Positions 1-8,260 of a DNA stretch of 64,000 nucleotides are shown here, in pieces; the first letter of the stretch is position 1; each line of letters begins with the position of its first letter. This stretch comes from Nocardioides albus. Lineage in GTDB: Bacteria; Actinomycetota; Actinomycetes; Propionibacteriales; Nocardioidaceae. The position numbers were made by a program, and so were the translations under genes. The stretch is from NCBI RefSeq assembly GCF_014648255.1, contig NZ_BMQT01000007.1, positions 89,706 through 153,705 of the forward strand, written 5' to 3'. A model generated the notes under the pieces. That model had not been told where the DNA came from and ran no database searches. It worked only from the letters and a program-made list of their open reading frames with translations.

Positions 1-300
1 AAGAAGCGGCTCCTGGCCCGCCTCGAGGACCCGACGAAGCACTGGAAGTACAGCCCCGGCGATATCGACGAGCGCCAGCTGTGGGACAGCTACCGGGAGG
101 CGTACGAGATTGCGCTGGAGCGCACCAACACCGAGTACGCTCCGTGGTACCTCGTGCCGAGCGACAAGAAGTGGTATCGCAACCTGGCCATCGGCGAGCT
201 GCTCCTGGAGACCCTGGACAGGCTCGACCTCGACTGGCCCGTGCCCCGCTTCGACGTCGCCGAGGAGAAGAAGCGACTGGAAGAGGACACCATCTCGTGA
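1..300 (+). CDS. PPK2-family polyphosphate kinase, C-terminal part (cut by window start)
   Basis: Only the last 99 residues are present; the gene begins upstream of the window. The visible part carries the conserved end of the PPK2 fold: DPTKHWKYSPGDIDER, then ERTNTEYAPWYLVPSDKKWY, which in this family help form the nucleotide and polyphosphate site. PPK2 enzymes move phosphate between polyphosphate and nucleotides in the cytosol. The Walker A and B motifs lie outside, so the PPK2 class cannot be judged. Its TGA overlaps the GTG of the next gene (GTGA), so the HipA-like kinase is probably translated from the same transcript. Confidence 0.93.
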   Translation, partial: KKRLLARLEDPTKHWKYSPGDIDERQLWDSYREAYEIALERTNTEYAPWYLVPSDKKWYRNLAIGELLLETLDRLDLDWPVPRFDVAEEKKRLEEDTIS

Positions 301-1079
301 GTCTTGAGACGGTGCGGGTGACGCGGTATGTCACCCCGCTCCGGGAGGGCGGCAGCCTGCCCGGGATCGTGGAGGCCGATGATCTCGGCACCTATGTCTG
401 CAAGTTCCGTGGCGCAGGCCAGGGGCTGCGGGTGCTGGTGGCGGAGGTGATCGTCACTGGTCTGTGCCGGGCGCTCGACATCCCGACGCCGGAGCAGGTC
501 GTGCTCGATCTCGACCCCGAGATAGCGCGCTACGAGGCCGACGAGGAGGTCCAGGACCTTCTCAACGTGAGCGCCGGGCACAACCTCGGCATCGACTTCC
601 TGGCCGGAGCCTTCGGCTACGACGCCGCCTACTCGCCCGACCCGTCGCTGGCCGGGCGGATCCTGTGGCTGGACGCGCTCATCGCCAACGTCGACCGCTC
701 CTGGCGCAACCCCAACATGCTGCTGTGGAACGGCGCGCTCTACGTCATCGACCACGGCGCCTCGCTCTACTTCCACCACGTCTGGCCCGGCGGAGGCGGC
801 GACCCGGCCCGCTACGCGGCGCAGCCCTACGACACCTCCGAGCACATCCTGCGGGCCTACGCGGACGAGGCGATCGCCCAGAACGACGACCTCGCCGCGC
901 GGCTCGACGACGCGGTGCTGGAGAAGGTGCTCGCCGACGTACCCGACGAGTGGCTCGAGCCCGTCCCCGGCTACGACACCCCGGAGTCGCTGCGCGAGCG
1001 CTACGTCGCGTTCCTGCGGGCGCGCCTCGACGGCGAGCGCCCGTGGCTGCCCGCGGCCGAACCCGCCCAGGAGGCGTGA
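297..1079 (+). CDS. HipA-like kinase (HipA_2 type)
   Basis: 260 residues. It resembles the stand-alone HipA_2 kinase-like family: a lysine in a VCKFRG segment (about residue 36), a catalytic-loop-like NVDRSWRNPN (131-140) and a metal-binding IDHG (151-154) in place of DFG. HipA relatives are Ser/Thr kinases, best known as persister toxins paired with HipB, but no HipB-type HTH gene is present here. The GTG start is chosen because it overlaps the upstream stop by 4 bases and begins the conserved part. The stop overlaps the next start (TGATG), so the three genes form a tightly coupled unit. The substrate is unknown. Confidence 0.85.
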   Translation: MSLETVRVTRYVTPLREGGSLPGIVEADDLGTYVCKFRGAGQGLRVLVAEVIVTGLCRALDIPTPEQVVLDLDPEIARYEADEEVQDLLNVSAGHNLGIDFLAGAFGYDAAYSPDPSLAGRILWLDALIANVDRSWRNPNMLLWNGALYVIDHGASLYFHHVWPGGGGDPARYAAQPYDTSEHILRAYADEAIAQNDDLAARLDDAVLEKVLADVPDEWLEPVPGYDTPESLRERYVAFLRARLDGERPWLPAAEPAQEA

Positions 1080-1489
1080 TGGACGCCTACCAGTACGTCG
1101 TGCTCCGCTGCGTACCCCGGCCCGAGCGCGAGGAGTTCCTCAACGTCGGCGTCGTCCTGCACTGCCCCGAGCAGAAGTTCCTCGCCGCCCGGTGGGCGCT
1201 CGATGAGCAGCGCCTCGCCGCCTTCGCCCCGGGCCTCGACCTCTCCCTCGTCCGGGCCGCCTTGGAGTCGGTGGACCTGATCTGCGCCGGCGCCGCCCAC
1301 GCCGGCTTCGGTGCGGGCGTCCGGGCCACGGCGTACGGCCTCCGGTCGCTCTCCGACAACGAGTCCGCCCGCTTCGGCCTCCTCAAGGCCCCGAAGAGCA
1401 CGGTCCTCCAGCCCGGCCCCGTCCACGGCGGCGTCACGACCGACGCCGCCGCCGAGCTGGACCGTGTCTTCGCTCACCAGATCACCTGA
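1079..1489 (+). CDS. DUF3037 family protein
   Basis: 136 residues, starting MDAYQYVVLRCVPRPEREEF and containing NVGVVLHCPEQ, both typical of DUF3037 proteins. No catalytic motif, signal peptide or membrane segment is visible, so it is probably cytosolic. ATG overlaps the stop of the HipA-like gene by one base. From general knowledge of actinobacterial genomes, HipA_2 and DUF3037 genes are often adjacent, which suggests they act together; a role as regulator or partner of the kinase is inference. Downstream lies a long palindrome (1496-1531). Confidence 0.85.
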   Translation: MDAYQYVVLRCVPRPEREEFLNVGVVLHCPEQKFLAARWALDEQRLAAFAPGLDLSLVRAALESVDLICAGAAHAGFGAGVRATAYGLRSLSDNESARFGLLKAPKSTVLQPGPVHGGVTTDAAAELDRVFAHQIT

Positions 1490-1495
1490 AAACCT

Positions 1496-1561
1496 CGCCG
1501 AGTCGGCTCGTCATGACGAGCCGACTCGGCGGGGAATGTTGTCAGGATGTGCCGACTCGGC
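1496..1561. repeat. Perfect 36-bp palindrome plus third half-unit (locus A of the GCCGAGTCGGC family)
   Basis: 1496-1531 is a perfect palindrome whose left arm reads CGCCGAGTCGGCTCGTCA. A further GCCGACTCGGC lies at 1551-1561, 31 bases after the one at 1520. The site lies between two converging genes and as RNA would fold to a hairpin of about 16 bp from either strand, so it may act as a two-way terminator. The same 11-base core recurs at 43780-43865 and 44914-45009. Confidence 0.85.
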
Positions 1562-1576
1562 GCCGGGCGGGTCAGA

Positions 1577-2320
1577 TCAGACCGGGACGAGCTCCACGGC
1601 ACCGACGGCGTAACGGGCCAGGATGGTCCGGGCGACCTCGGGGTGGGCGCCCATCGGGTCGCTGACCGCGACGGCGCCGGCCTCGAGGGCGAGCTCCTTG
1701 GCGCGGTCGGGGAGCTGACCGGGGGCCAGGAAGAGCATGCCGACGGCGATGTGGCGGCGGCCCTCGGCGCGGAAGGCGCGGACGGCCTCGCCGGTTGCCG
1801 GGGGAGCAGCCGAGGCGTACGCAGCCACGACCGGCAGCTTGTGGTGGGCACCCCAGATCCGGGCCAGGCGGGCGACCGACTGGTTGGCCAGCGAATCCGA
1901 GGAGCCGGCGGCGGCCAGGACGAGCGCGTCGAGCTCGCGCACCCGCGCGGCCTTCAACGACGCCCGCAGGCGCTCGTCGAGCACCTGGAGGAAGACGCTC
2001 TCGAGGCCGAGGATCTCGCTGGTGTGGATGCGCAGGCCGGAGTGGCGGGCGGTGGCCTCGGCGATGACCGAGGGTACGTCGACGCGGGCGTGGAACGCCT
2101 CGGTCAGGAGCAGGGGCACGACGACGATCTCGTCGTGGCCGGCCTTGACCAGCTTGTCGACGACGGCCTGGAAACGCGGCCGGGAGTGGTCGAGGAAGGC
2201 GGCTTCGATACGGAGGTCGGGCCGCAGGGCGCGTACCTCGGCGATCAGGGCGTTGATCGTCGCGGCCGACTGCGGATCGCGGCTGCCGTGAGCCAGGGCT
2301 ACCAGAGCGGGAGCTGCCAT
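1577..2320 (-). CDS. Sirohydrochlorin chelatase (CbiX/SirB family)
   Basis: 247 residues. It begins MAAPALVALAHGSRDPQS; the HGSRDP motif near residue 11 is the metal and tetrapyrrole ligand of CbiX/SirB chelatases, and a second related half follows (FLAPGQLPDRA), as in two-domain CbiX. It likely inserts Fe(II) into sirohydrochlorin to make siroheme, the cofactor of the sulfite reductase encoded upstream, which fits its place at the end of this sulfur cluster. A second ATG three codons upstream (2329) is possible, but AAGG at 2330-2333 is 9 bases from the 2320 ATG and touches the other, so 2320 is preferred. Fe versus Co is not decided by sequence; context favours Fe. Confidence 0.88.
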   Translation of the reverse strand: MAAPALVALAHGSRDPQSAATINALIAEVRALRPDLRIEAAFLDHSRPRFQAVVDKLVKAGHDEIVVVPLLLTEAFHARVDVPSVIAEATARHSGLRIHTSEILGLESVFLQVLDERLRASLKAARVRELDALVLAAAGSSDSLANQSVARLARIWGAHHKLPVVAAYASAAPPATGEAVRAFRAEGRRHIAVGMLFLAPGQLPDRAKELALEAGAVAVSDPMGAHPEVARTILARYAVGAVELVPV

Positions 2321-2368
2321 TGTCTTCATCCTTCGGTGTTGCGGTGAAAAGTCTGTGGGTTGAGAGGG

Positions 2369-3112
2369 TCAGGCGTGGATGCCGCACTCGGTCTTGCCGG
2401 TGCCGGCCCATCGCCCGCTGCGCGGGTCCTCGCCGGGGGCTACCCGGCGGGTGCACGGCGCGCAGCCGATCGAGGGATACCCGTCATAGACGAGCGGGTT
2501 CACGAGCACTCCGTTGTCCTCGATATATCGCTCGACCTGCTCGTCGGACCATCGCGCCATCGGCGAGACCTTGACCTTCTGGCGCTTGGCGTCCCAGCCG
2601 ATGACCGGGGCGATGACTCGGTTCTTCGTCTCCGCACGCCGCAGGCCGGTGGCCCAGGCGTCGTAGGAGGCGAGCGAGTCGGCCAGCGGCTTGACCTTGC
2701 GCAGCGCGCAGCACAGGTCGGGGTCGGTCCGGTAGAGGTCCTTGCCGTATTCGGCGTCCTGCTCGGCCACGCTCTGCACGGGCGTGATCGTGAGGAGGTT
2801 GACCGGCATCGTCGCCTCGACGGCGTCGCGGGTGCCGATCGTCTCGATGAAGTGGTAGCCGGTGTCGAGGAAGACCACGTCGATCCCGGGCACGACCTTC
2901 GAGGCAAGATGAGCCAGGACGGCGTCACCCATCGAGGACGTGATCGCGAACCGCTCGCCGAAGGTGGCGGCGGCCCACTCGATGATCGTCTCGGCGGGGG
3001 CGAGCTCGAGCTCGGCTCCCCAGTGGGAGACGATCTCGCGCAGCTCCTCGGGCGTACGGCCCTCGGTGTCGACCGCGCGGTTGGCCCGCGCGGCTGCAGT
3101 GCTGACACTCAT
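2369..3112 (-). CDS. cysH: Adenylyl-sulfate (APS) reductase
   Basis: 247 residues. Reduces activated sulfate to sulfite in assimilatory sulfate reduction. Besides the PAPS-reductase core (LDTGYHFIET) it has the two cysteine pairs CC (134-135) and CAPC (217-220) that hold the [4Fe-4S] cluster of bacterial APS reductases, and ends TECGIHA with the catalytic Cys at about 243. The cluster cysteines argue for APS rather than PAPS as substrate (family knowledge). The ATG overlaps the stop of the upstream small gene (ATGA) and has GGAGG about 7 bases before it. Sulfate adenylyltransferase genes (cysD/N) are not next to it. Confidence 0.93.
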   Translation of the reverse strand: MSVSTAAARANRAVDTEGRTPEELREIVSHWGAELELAPAETIIEWAAATFGERFAITSSMGDAVLAHLASKVVPGIDVVFLDTGYHFIETIGTRDAVEATMPVNLLTITPVQSVAEQDAEYGKDLYRTDPDLCCALRKVKPLADSLASYDAWATGLRRAETKNRVIAPVIGWDAKRQKVKVSPMARWSDEQVERYIEDNGVLVNPLVYDGYPSIGCAPCTRRVAPGEDPRSGRWAGTGKTECGIHA

Positions 3113-3291
3113 GCCTGTGCCTCCTTCGTGACTCGAGAGATCTGTGGCCGAGAGATCTGGCCCAGCGACTTCAGCTGGAAGGCCCGCAGGCAGGCACGGC
3201 ACTCCCAGGATCCGTGTGCCGCCTCGTGCGGCCACAGGTCGGTCTCGCCGCAGAACGGGCAGTGGTACGGGGTGCCGGCGCGCTCACTCAT
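3109..3291 (-). CDS. 60-residue zinc-knuckle-like protein between sir and cysH
   Basis: A very small protein with two CxxC pairs, HCPFCG (Cys 11, 14) and ECRAC (Cys 31, 34), with histidines between them, so probably a zinc ribbon or rubredoxin-like knuckle. It overlaps both neighbours by 4 bases (ATGA at each end), so translation is coupled to sulfite reductase and APS reductase. I recall a small gene at the same place in Streptomyces sulfate-assimilation clusters. Its function is unknown to me; a redox or delivery role for the neighbouring Fe-S enzymes is inference. Confidence 0.85.
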   Translation of the reverse strand: MSERAGTPYHCPFCGETDLWPHEAAHGSWECRACLRAFQLKSLGQISRPQISRVTKEAQA

Positions 3292-5012
3292 GCGGGCACC
3301 TCGTCCAAGCTCTTCTCGCCGCGCAGCAGGACCTCGTCGGCTCGCGCGGTCCAGGCCGAGAAGGTCTCGCCCTCCTCGCGGTCGGCGAGGTAGTTGACCA
3401 CCAGCGCGGAGATGTAGTCGTCGAGCCCGGCCGAGGTCACCTTGTGCGCCCGCAGCTTGCGACCGAAGTTGGCGGTCAGCCCGGTCGCGCCGCCCAGATG
3501 CACCTGGAAGCCCTCGACCTGGTTGCCGTCGTCGTCGAGGACCAGCTGACCCTTCAGCCCGATGTCGCCCACCTGCGTACGAGCGCAGGCGTTGGGGCAG
3601 CCGTTGACGTTGACGGTGATCGAAGCGTCCAGCTCGGGGAACCGCGACTCGAGCGAGGCGATCAGGTCGCGCGCCCGGTCCTTGGTGTCGACGATCGCGA
3701 GCTTGCAGAACTCGATCCCGGTGCAGGCCATCGTGTTCTGACGCCAGTTCGAGGGCCGCGCCGAGAAGCCGATGGCGTCCAGCTCGGTGACCAGCTCCTC
3801 GACGACCTCAGGCGAGACCCCGATGAGCACGATCTTCTGGTACGGAGTGAGCCGAGCACCCTCGACGGCGAACCTCTCCATGACGCCGGCGAGCTCGACC
3901 AGGTGGGTGCCGGAGATGCGGCCGGCGATCGGGGCCAGGCCGACGTATTTCTTGCCGTCCTTCTGGTCGTGGATGCCCACGTGGTCGCGGTGACCCAGCG
4001 GCGACTCGGGGGAGGGGTTGGAGACGAGCTGACGCTCGAGGTACTCGTTCTCGAGCACCTCGCGGAACTTCTCCTTGCCCCAGTCGGCGACCAGGAACTT
4101 CAGCCGGGCACGCGAGCGGAGCCGGCGGTAGCCGTAGTCGCGGAAGATGCCGGCGACACCGGCCCACACGTCGGCGACCTCGTCGATCGGCACCCACACG
4201 CCGAGCTTCTCGGCCAGGCGCGGGTTGGTGGAGAGACCGCCGCCGACCCAGACGTCGAAGCCGGGGCCGTGCTCTGGGTGGACGGTGCCGACGAAGGCGA
4301 TGTCGTTGATCTCCGGCGCCACGTCGTGCGAGGGGTGGCCGGTCAGCGCGGTCTTGAACTTGCGCGGGAAGTTCGAGAAGGCCGGGTCGCCCAGGTAGCG
4401 GGACTCGATCTCGCGCAGCGCCGAGGTGCCGTCGATGATCTCGTCCGCGGCGACGCCGGCGACCGGCGAGCCCAGGAACGGACGCGGCGAGTCACCGCAG
4501 GCCTCGGTCGAGTGCAGTCCGACCTCCTCCAGGCGCGACCAGATCTCGGGGACGTTCTCGATGTCGATCCAGTGGTACTGGATGTTCTGGCGGTCGGTGA
4601 TGTCCGCGGTGTCCCGCGCGAAGTCGATGCCGATCTGACCCAGGGTGCGCACCGCCGCGGGGGAGAGGAGCTTGCCGTCGGAACGCACGCGCATCATGAA
4701 GTAGCGGTCGTCGAGTTCTTCCTCGTCGAGGATGGCCGTCTTGCCGCCGTCGATCCCGGGCTTGCGCTGGGTGTAGAGACCGAACCAGCGGAAGCGGCCG
4801 CGCATGTCGGCGGGGTCGATCGAGTCGAACCCGCGCTTGGAGTAGGTGTAGAGGATCCGGTCGCGAACGTTGAGCGGGTCGTCGTTCTTCTTCGACTCCT
4901 CGTTCTTGTTCAGCGGCTCGGTGTAGCCGAGAGCCCACTGACCCTCGCCCTTCTTGGGCCGGGGGATCTCGGTTCGGGTGGCGCGCTTGGCCTGAAACCG
5001 GTTGTCGCTCAT
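3288..5012 (-). CDS. sir: Ferredoxin-dependent sulfite reductase
   Basis: 574 residues, the usual length of actinobacterial SirA/NirA-type enzymes. It reduces sulfite to sulfide with six electrons from ferredoxin. The siroheme/[4Fe-4S] ligands are visible as CTGIEFC (about 425) and CPNAC within NGCPNACAR (about 470), along with the first-half segment TEACGDSPR. The sulfite rather than nitrite role is inferred from cysH and the chelatase downstream. The ATG at 5012 (MSDNRFQAK) is chosen because homologous sequence begins there and AAAGG lies about 10 bases upstream; the open frame continues upstream without meaning. A leader peptide lies at 5143-5232. The stop overlaps the next start (ATGA). 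Confidence 0.94.
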   Translation of the reverse strand: MSDNRFQAKRATRTEIPRPKKGEGQWALGYTEPLNKNEESKKNDDPLNVRDRILYTYSKRGFDSIDPADMRGRFRWFGLYTQRKPGIDGGKTAILDEEELDDRYFMMRVRSDGKLLSPAAVRTLGQIGIDFARDTADITDRQNIQYHWIDIENVPEIWSRLEEVGLHSTEACGDSPRPFLGSPVAGVAADEIIDGTSALREIESRYLGDPAFSNFPRKFKTALTGHPSHDVAPEINDIAFVGTVHPEHGPGFDVWVGGGLSTNPRLAEKLGVWVPIDEVADVWAGVAGIFRDYGYRRLRSRARLKFLVADWGKEKFREVLENEYLERQLVSNPSPESPLGHRDHVGIHDQKDGKKYVGLAPIAGRISGTHLVELAGVMERFAVEGARLTPYQKIVLIGVSPEVVEELVTELDAIGFSARPSNWRQNTMACTGIEFCKLAIVDTKDRARDLIASLESRFPELDASITVNVNGCPNACARTQVGDIGLKGQLVLDDDGNQVEGFQVHLGGATGLTANFGRKLRAHKVTSAGLDDYISALVVNYLADREEGETFSAWTARADEVLLRGEKSLDEVPA

Positions 5013-5142
5013 GTCAGAGAAACCTTTGCGTCGGTCGTGGACGCACGGCGGAGCAGGGACGTGCTCGCGGCGGGCGCCCGGGATGTCTGTCGGGCAGCGG
5101 GCCAGCGGCTCGACGCGAGTGGAAATTGCGGAGCGCTGGGCG

Positions 5143-5232
5143 TCAGTGGCGCCAACAGATCGAGCTGCGGATGCGGCAATAGTCCACGTGGCGTCGAACC
5201 ACGAGGTGCGCATGTGTTGCAGCAGTGACCAT
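5143..5232 (-). CDS. Sulfur-metabolism leader peptide (29 codons)
   Basis: Reads MVTAATHAHLVVRRHVDY, then CRIRSSICWRH, then TGA. The RRHVD-x-C-R-x-x-S-x-x-C pattern is that of the small leader peptides found before sulfur genes in actinobacteria; cysteines fall at residues 19 and 26. It ends 130 bases before the sir start. No Shine-Dalgarno sequence precedes the ATG, but GAGACT lies 7 bases upstream (5240-5245), so the message may be leaderless with this ORF at its 5' end. By analogy with cysteine-dependent attenuation in mycobacteria, slow translation of the Cys codons could control sir; that mechanism is inference. Confidence 0.78.
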   Translation of the reverse strand: MVTAATHAHLVVRRHVDYCRIRSSICWRH

Positions 5233-5480
5233 GTCAAGGAGTCTCAGGTAGCGGACGGCCTGCACGCAATCTGGAATCCCGATATATGAGACATCGGTCC
5301 GTTATGTGGGACGTTCCCGCTTGTTCGCGCGGCCGATGTGTCGGAGGTCACCATCCGGTCACAGTCTGTGAACCACTCTGGGCGGCCGGTCATTCCCGCG
5401 AGCGGTGATAGAAGACGTACGCAACCCGCTCGTGGACCACGATGCTGCTCTCCTCCGCGCGGCTGACTACGCTGTGCCTC
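5233..5480. promoter_or_regulatory. Divergent promoter region between the sir operon and glyA
   Basis: About 250 bases with no gene. On the plus side TACGCT at 5468-5473 ends 7 bases before the glyA ATG, a good -10 box for a leaderless transcript. On the minus side GAGACT (5240-5245) sits 7 bases before the leader-peptide ATG. I see no clear riboswitch here. Confidence 0.55.
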
Positions 5481-6938
5481 ATGAGCGATCTGTCCGCCCT
5501 GACGAGTTCTGCCTACAACCAAGCCCTCGAGGTCATCGCCTCCGTGGAGCCCCGCATCGCCGAGGCGACCAAGCAGGAGCTCGCCGACCAGCGGGCCAGC
5601 CTCAAGCTGATCGCGAGCGAGAACTACGCGAGCCCCGCCACGCTGATGACGATGGGCACCTGGTTCTCCGACAAGTACGCCGAGGGCACCGTCGGTCACC
5701 GCTTCTACGCCGGCTGCCAGAACGTCGACACGGTCGAGTCGATCGCCGCCGAGCACGCCCGCGAGCTCTTCGGTGCCGAGTACGCCTACGTGCAGCCCCA
5801 CTCCGGCATCGACGCCAACCTGACGGCGTACTGGGCCATCCTCGCCCACCGGGTCGAGGGCCCAACGCTGGAGAAGATGGCCGCCAAGGCTGGGCACACT
5901 AAAAACGTGAACGAGCTCTCCGAGGCCGACTGGGAGACGCTGCGCGGCGAGCTCGGCAACCAGCGCCTGCTCGGCATGAGCCTGGACGCCGGCGGTCACC
6001 TCACCCACGGCTTCCGCCCGAACATCTCCGGCAAGATGTTCCACCAGAACCAGTACGGCACTGACCCGGAGACCGGGCTGCTCGACTACGACTCGCTGCG
6101 AGCCAAGGCACGCGAGTTCCAGCCGCTGATCATCGTGGCCGGCTACTCCGCCTACCCGCGCCGGGTGAACTTCGCCAAGATGCGCGAGATCGCCGACGAG
6201 GTCGGCGCCACCCTGATGGTCGACATGGCCCACTTCGCCGGTCTCGTGGCCGGCAAGGTGTTCCAGGGCGAGGAGAACCCGGTTCCCTACGCCCACGTCG
6301 TCACGAGCACCTCGCACAAGTCGCTGCGCGGCCCGCGCGGTGGCTTCATCCTGGCCACCGAGGAGTACGCACCGAGCGTCGACCGCGGTTGCCCGATGGT
6401 CCTCGGCGGCCCGCTCTCGCACGTGATGGCCGCCAAGGCCGTCGCCTTCGCCGAGGCGAAGCAGGAGAGCTTCCAGACCTACGCCCAGGAGGTCGCCGAC
6501 AACGCCAAGAGCCTCGCCGAGGGCTTCCTCAAGCGCGGCGCCAAGCTGGTCACCGGCGGCACCGACAACCACCTCGTGCTGCTGGACGTGACGAGCTTCG
6601 GCCTCACCGGCCGTCAGGCCGAGTCGGCGCTGCTCGACTCCGGCGTGGTCACCAACCGCAACTCGATCCCGGCCGACCCGAACGGCGCCTGGTACACCTC
6701 GGGCATCCGCCTCGGCACCCCGGCGCTGACCACGCGCGGCTTCGGCGCCGACGAGTTCGACCGCGTCGCCGAGCTCATCGTCGACGTGCTCTCCAAGACC
6801 ACCCCGGGCACCACGAAGGCCGGCGGTCCGTCCAAGGCGTCCTATGCCATCGAGGACGGCGTCGCCGACAGCACGAAGGCCGCCGCGGCGGAGCTTCTCG
6901 CGAAGTTCCCGCTGTACCCCGGTCTCGATCTCGCCTGA
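5481..6938 (+). CDS. glyA: Serine hydroxymethyltransferase
   Basis: 485 residues. PLP enzyme that converts serine and tetrahydrofolate to glycine and 5,10-methylene-tetrahydrofolate, the main one-carbon source. The PLP lysine is in [14 protein letters not shown] (about 280); the N-terminal [10 protein letters not shown] and the [13 protein letters not shown] segment are also typical. It is longer than the ~420-residue enzymes owing to an insertion around residues 130-180 ([20 protein letters not shown]), seen in a subgroup of SHMTs. The ATG at 5481 follows a TACGCT box by 7 bases with no Shine-Dalgarno, pointing to a leaderless mRNA. Two further genes follow closely. Confidence 0.95.
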   Translation: MSDLSALTSSAYNQALEVIASVEPRIAEATKQELADQRASLKLIASENYASPATLMTMGTWFSDKYAEGTVGHRFYAGCQNVDTVESIAAEHARELFGAEYAYVQPHSGIDANLTAYWAILAHRVEGPTLEKMAAKAGHTKNVNELSEADWETLRGELGNQRLLGMSLDAGGHLTHGFRPNISGKMFHQNQYGTDPETGLLDYDSLRAKAREFQPLIIVAGYSAYPRRVNFAKMREIADEVGATLMVDMAHFAGLVAGKVFQGEENPVPYAHVVTSTSHKSLRGPRGGFILATEEYAPSVDRGCPMVLGGPLSHVMAAKAVAFAEAKQESFQTYAQEVADNAKSLAEGFLKRGAKLVTGGTDNHLVLLDVTSFGLTGRQAESALLDSGVVTNRNSIPADPNGAWYTSGIRLGTPALTTRGFGADEFDRVAELIVDVLSKTTPGTTKAGGPSKASYAIEDGVADSTKAAAAELLAKFPLYPGLDLA

Positions 6939-6942
6939 TCCC

Positions 6943-7479
6943 GTGCCTGCTCCGAAGCGACCCAGCTCGATCCCCGGCGCCGAGGCCCCTGAGAAGGTGG
7001 TCCCGACGGCGGAGGTGCGTGTCGTCGTCGAGGACGAGTGGCCCGCGCTCAAGAAGGTGCGCCTCGCGGCCCTCCAGGACACCCCGCGGGCGTTCTGGGC
7101 GTCCTACGACGAGGTCGTCACCTGGCCCGACGAGCGTTGGCGGCTGTGGGCGGCCTCCGGTGCTGCCTACATCGCCTGGCTCGGGGAGAAGCCCTCGGGC
7201 CTCGCCGCCGGGATCATGCACGACGACGAGCACCACCTGATCAACATGTGGCTCGCTCCCGAGGCGCGTGGTCACGGCCTCGCCGAGGGCCTGATCCAGG
7301 CGGTTGCCGGCTGGGCGCGTCGTGACGGTGCCTCCGTGCTGACCCTGTGGGTCGTCGACGGCAACGAGTCCGGGCGCCGCCTCTACGAGCGCCTCGGGTT
7401 CGAGCTCACCGGCGAGACCCAGCCGTTCCCCGAGGGCGACCCGCGCACCGAGTCGAAAATGGCGTTGCGCCTCACCTGA
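6943..7479 (+). CDS. GNAT family N-acetyltransferase
   Basis: 178 residues. A GCN5-type fold: the acetyl-CoA loop is represented by WLAPEARGHGLAEGLIQAV (about 104-122) and the end by GNESGRRLYERLGFELTGE, both standard for GNATs. The substrate cannot be read from sequence. GTG at 6943 lies four bases after the glyA stop and begins MPAPKRPSS; an upstream start would overlap glyA. It is probably in one operon with glyA and with the broken nucleotidyltransferase that starts one base after its stop. Confidence 0.85.
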   Translation: MPAPKRPSSIPGAEAPEKVVPTAEVRVVVEDEWPALKKVRLAALQDTPRAFWASYDEVVTWPDERWRLWAASGAAYIAWLGEKPSGLAAGIMHDDEHHLINMWLAPEARGHGLAEGLIQAVAGWARRDGASVLTLWVVDGNESGRRLYERLGFELTGETQPFPEGDPRTESKMALRLT

Positions 7480-7480
7480 G

Positions 7481-8256
7481 ATGGCCGATCCCCACGAGGG
7501 CGTGACCCCCGACGGCCTGATCGTCACCGGAGCACGCCGCGACCGAGTCCCGTCCGCATACGAGCCTGTCCTGGCGTACGTCCTGGGGCGGGTCGGGCCC
7601 GAGGTCGCGGTCTACACCTACGGCTCGGTGGCCAACGGCACGGCGAGGGTGCCCGCCTCCGACGTCGACCTGTTGACGATCGGCCTCCCGTCGACCGACG
7701 CCGCCGCGCTGGGTTCAGCTGCCTCGGAGCGTTCGCCGAGGTCTGCCGCGGCGTCGAGATCGCCGCGGTGACGCCGGACGACTATGTGGGGGAGGCGGAC
7801 GAGGCGTACGGGAACCGGGTCTTTCTGCGTCATTACTGCCTCCACCTCGCCGGACCGGACCCGAGCACCGAGCTGCCTGACTTCCCGGCCGACGCCCGCG
7901 CCGCCCGCGGTTTCAACGGTGACATCGACCGCCTGCTCCGCCGGTGGCGCGCCGCTCTGAGCCGCGACGACGCGAGCAATCTGTCCCGCCGGGTCGCCCG
8001 CAAGTCGCTGCTCGCCGTGGCCGGGCTGGTCAGCGTCCACGACGGCACCTGGACCACCGATCGCGCTGCGGCGGCAGCGCGCTGGGCCGAGATCGACCCG
8101 TCGCTCGCGCCTGGCCTGGCGCGGCTCGTGGCGCTGTGCGACGGCGGCGGTGCGTCGGCGGACGAGACTGCCGAGTTGCTCGCGTCCGGTGGCATCGCCG
8201 AGCGGATCGCTACCCGTTTCGCCACCGACATCGGTCTCTGGCCAGCTCTAGACTGA
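7481..8256 (+). pseudogene. Nucleotidyltransferase-domain protein split by a frameshift
   Basis: Two frames together give one protein. The first (7481 to about 7710) has the polymerase-beta-type motif YGSVANGTARVPASDVDLLT, the GS...DxD metal site of nucleotidyltransferases. The second (about 7720-8256) continues AEVCRGVEIAAVTPDDYVGE and an alpha-helical C-terminal domain like those of aminoglycoside adenylyltransferase relatives. Coding character switches frame around 7705-7735, so a single-base indel (true mutation or sequencing error) breaks the gene. A GTG at 7768 could restart the second half, but that product would lack the catalytic motif. It lies one base after the GNAT stop. Confidence 0.75.
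8249..8254 (+). promoter_or_regulatory. -10 box (TAGACT) of a leaderless transcript
   Basis: TAGACT ends 6 bases before the GTG at 8261, inside the end of the preceding gene. It fits the TAnnnT + 6-7 base + start pattern seen at many genes in this window. Confidence 0.6.
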
Positions 8257-8260
8257 GCCC

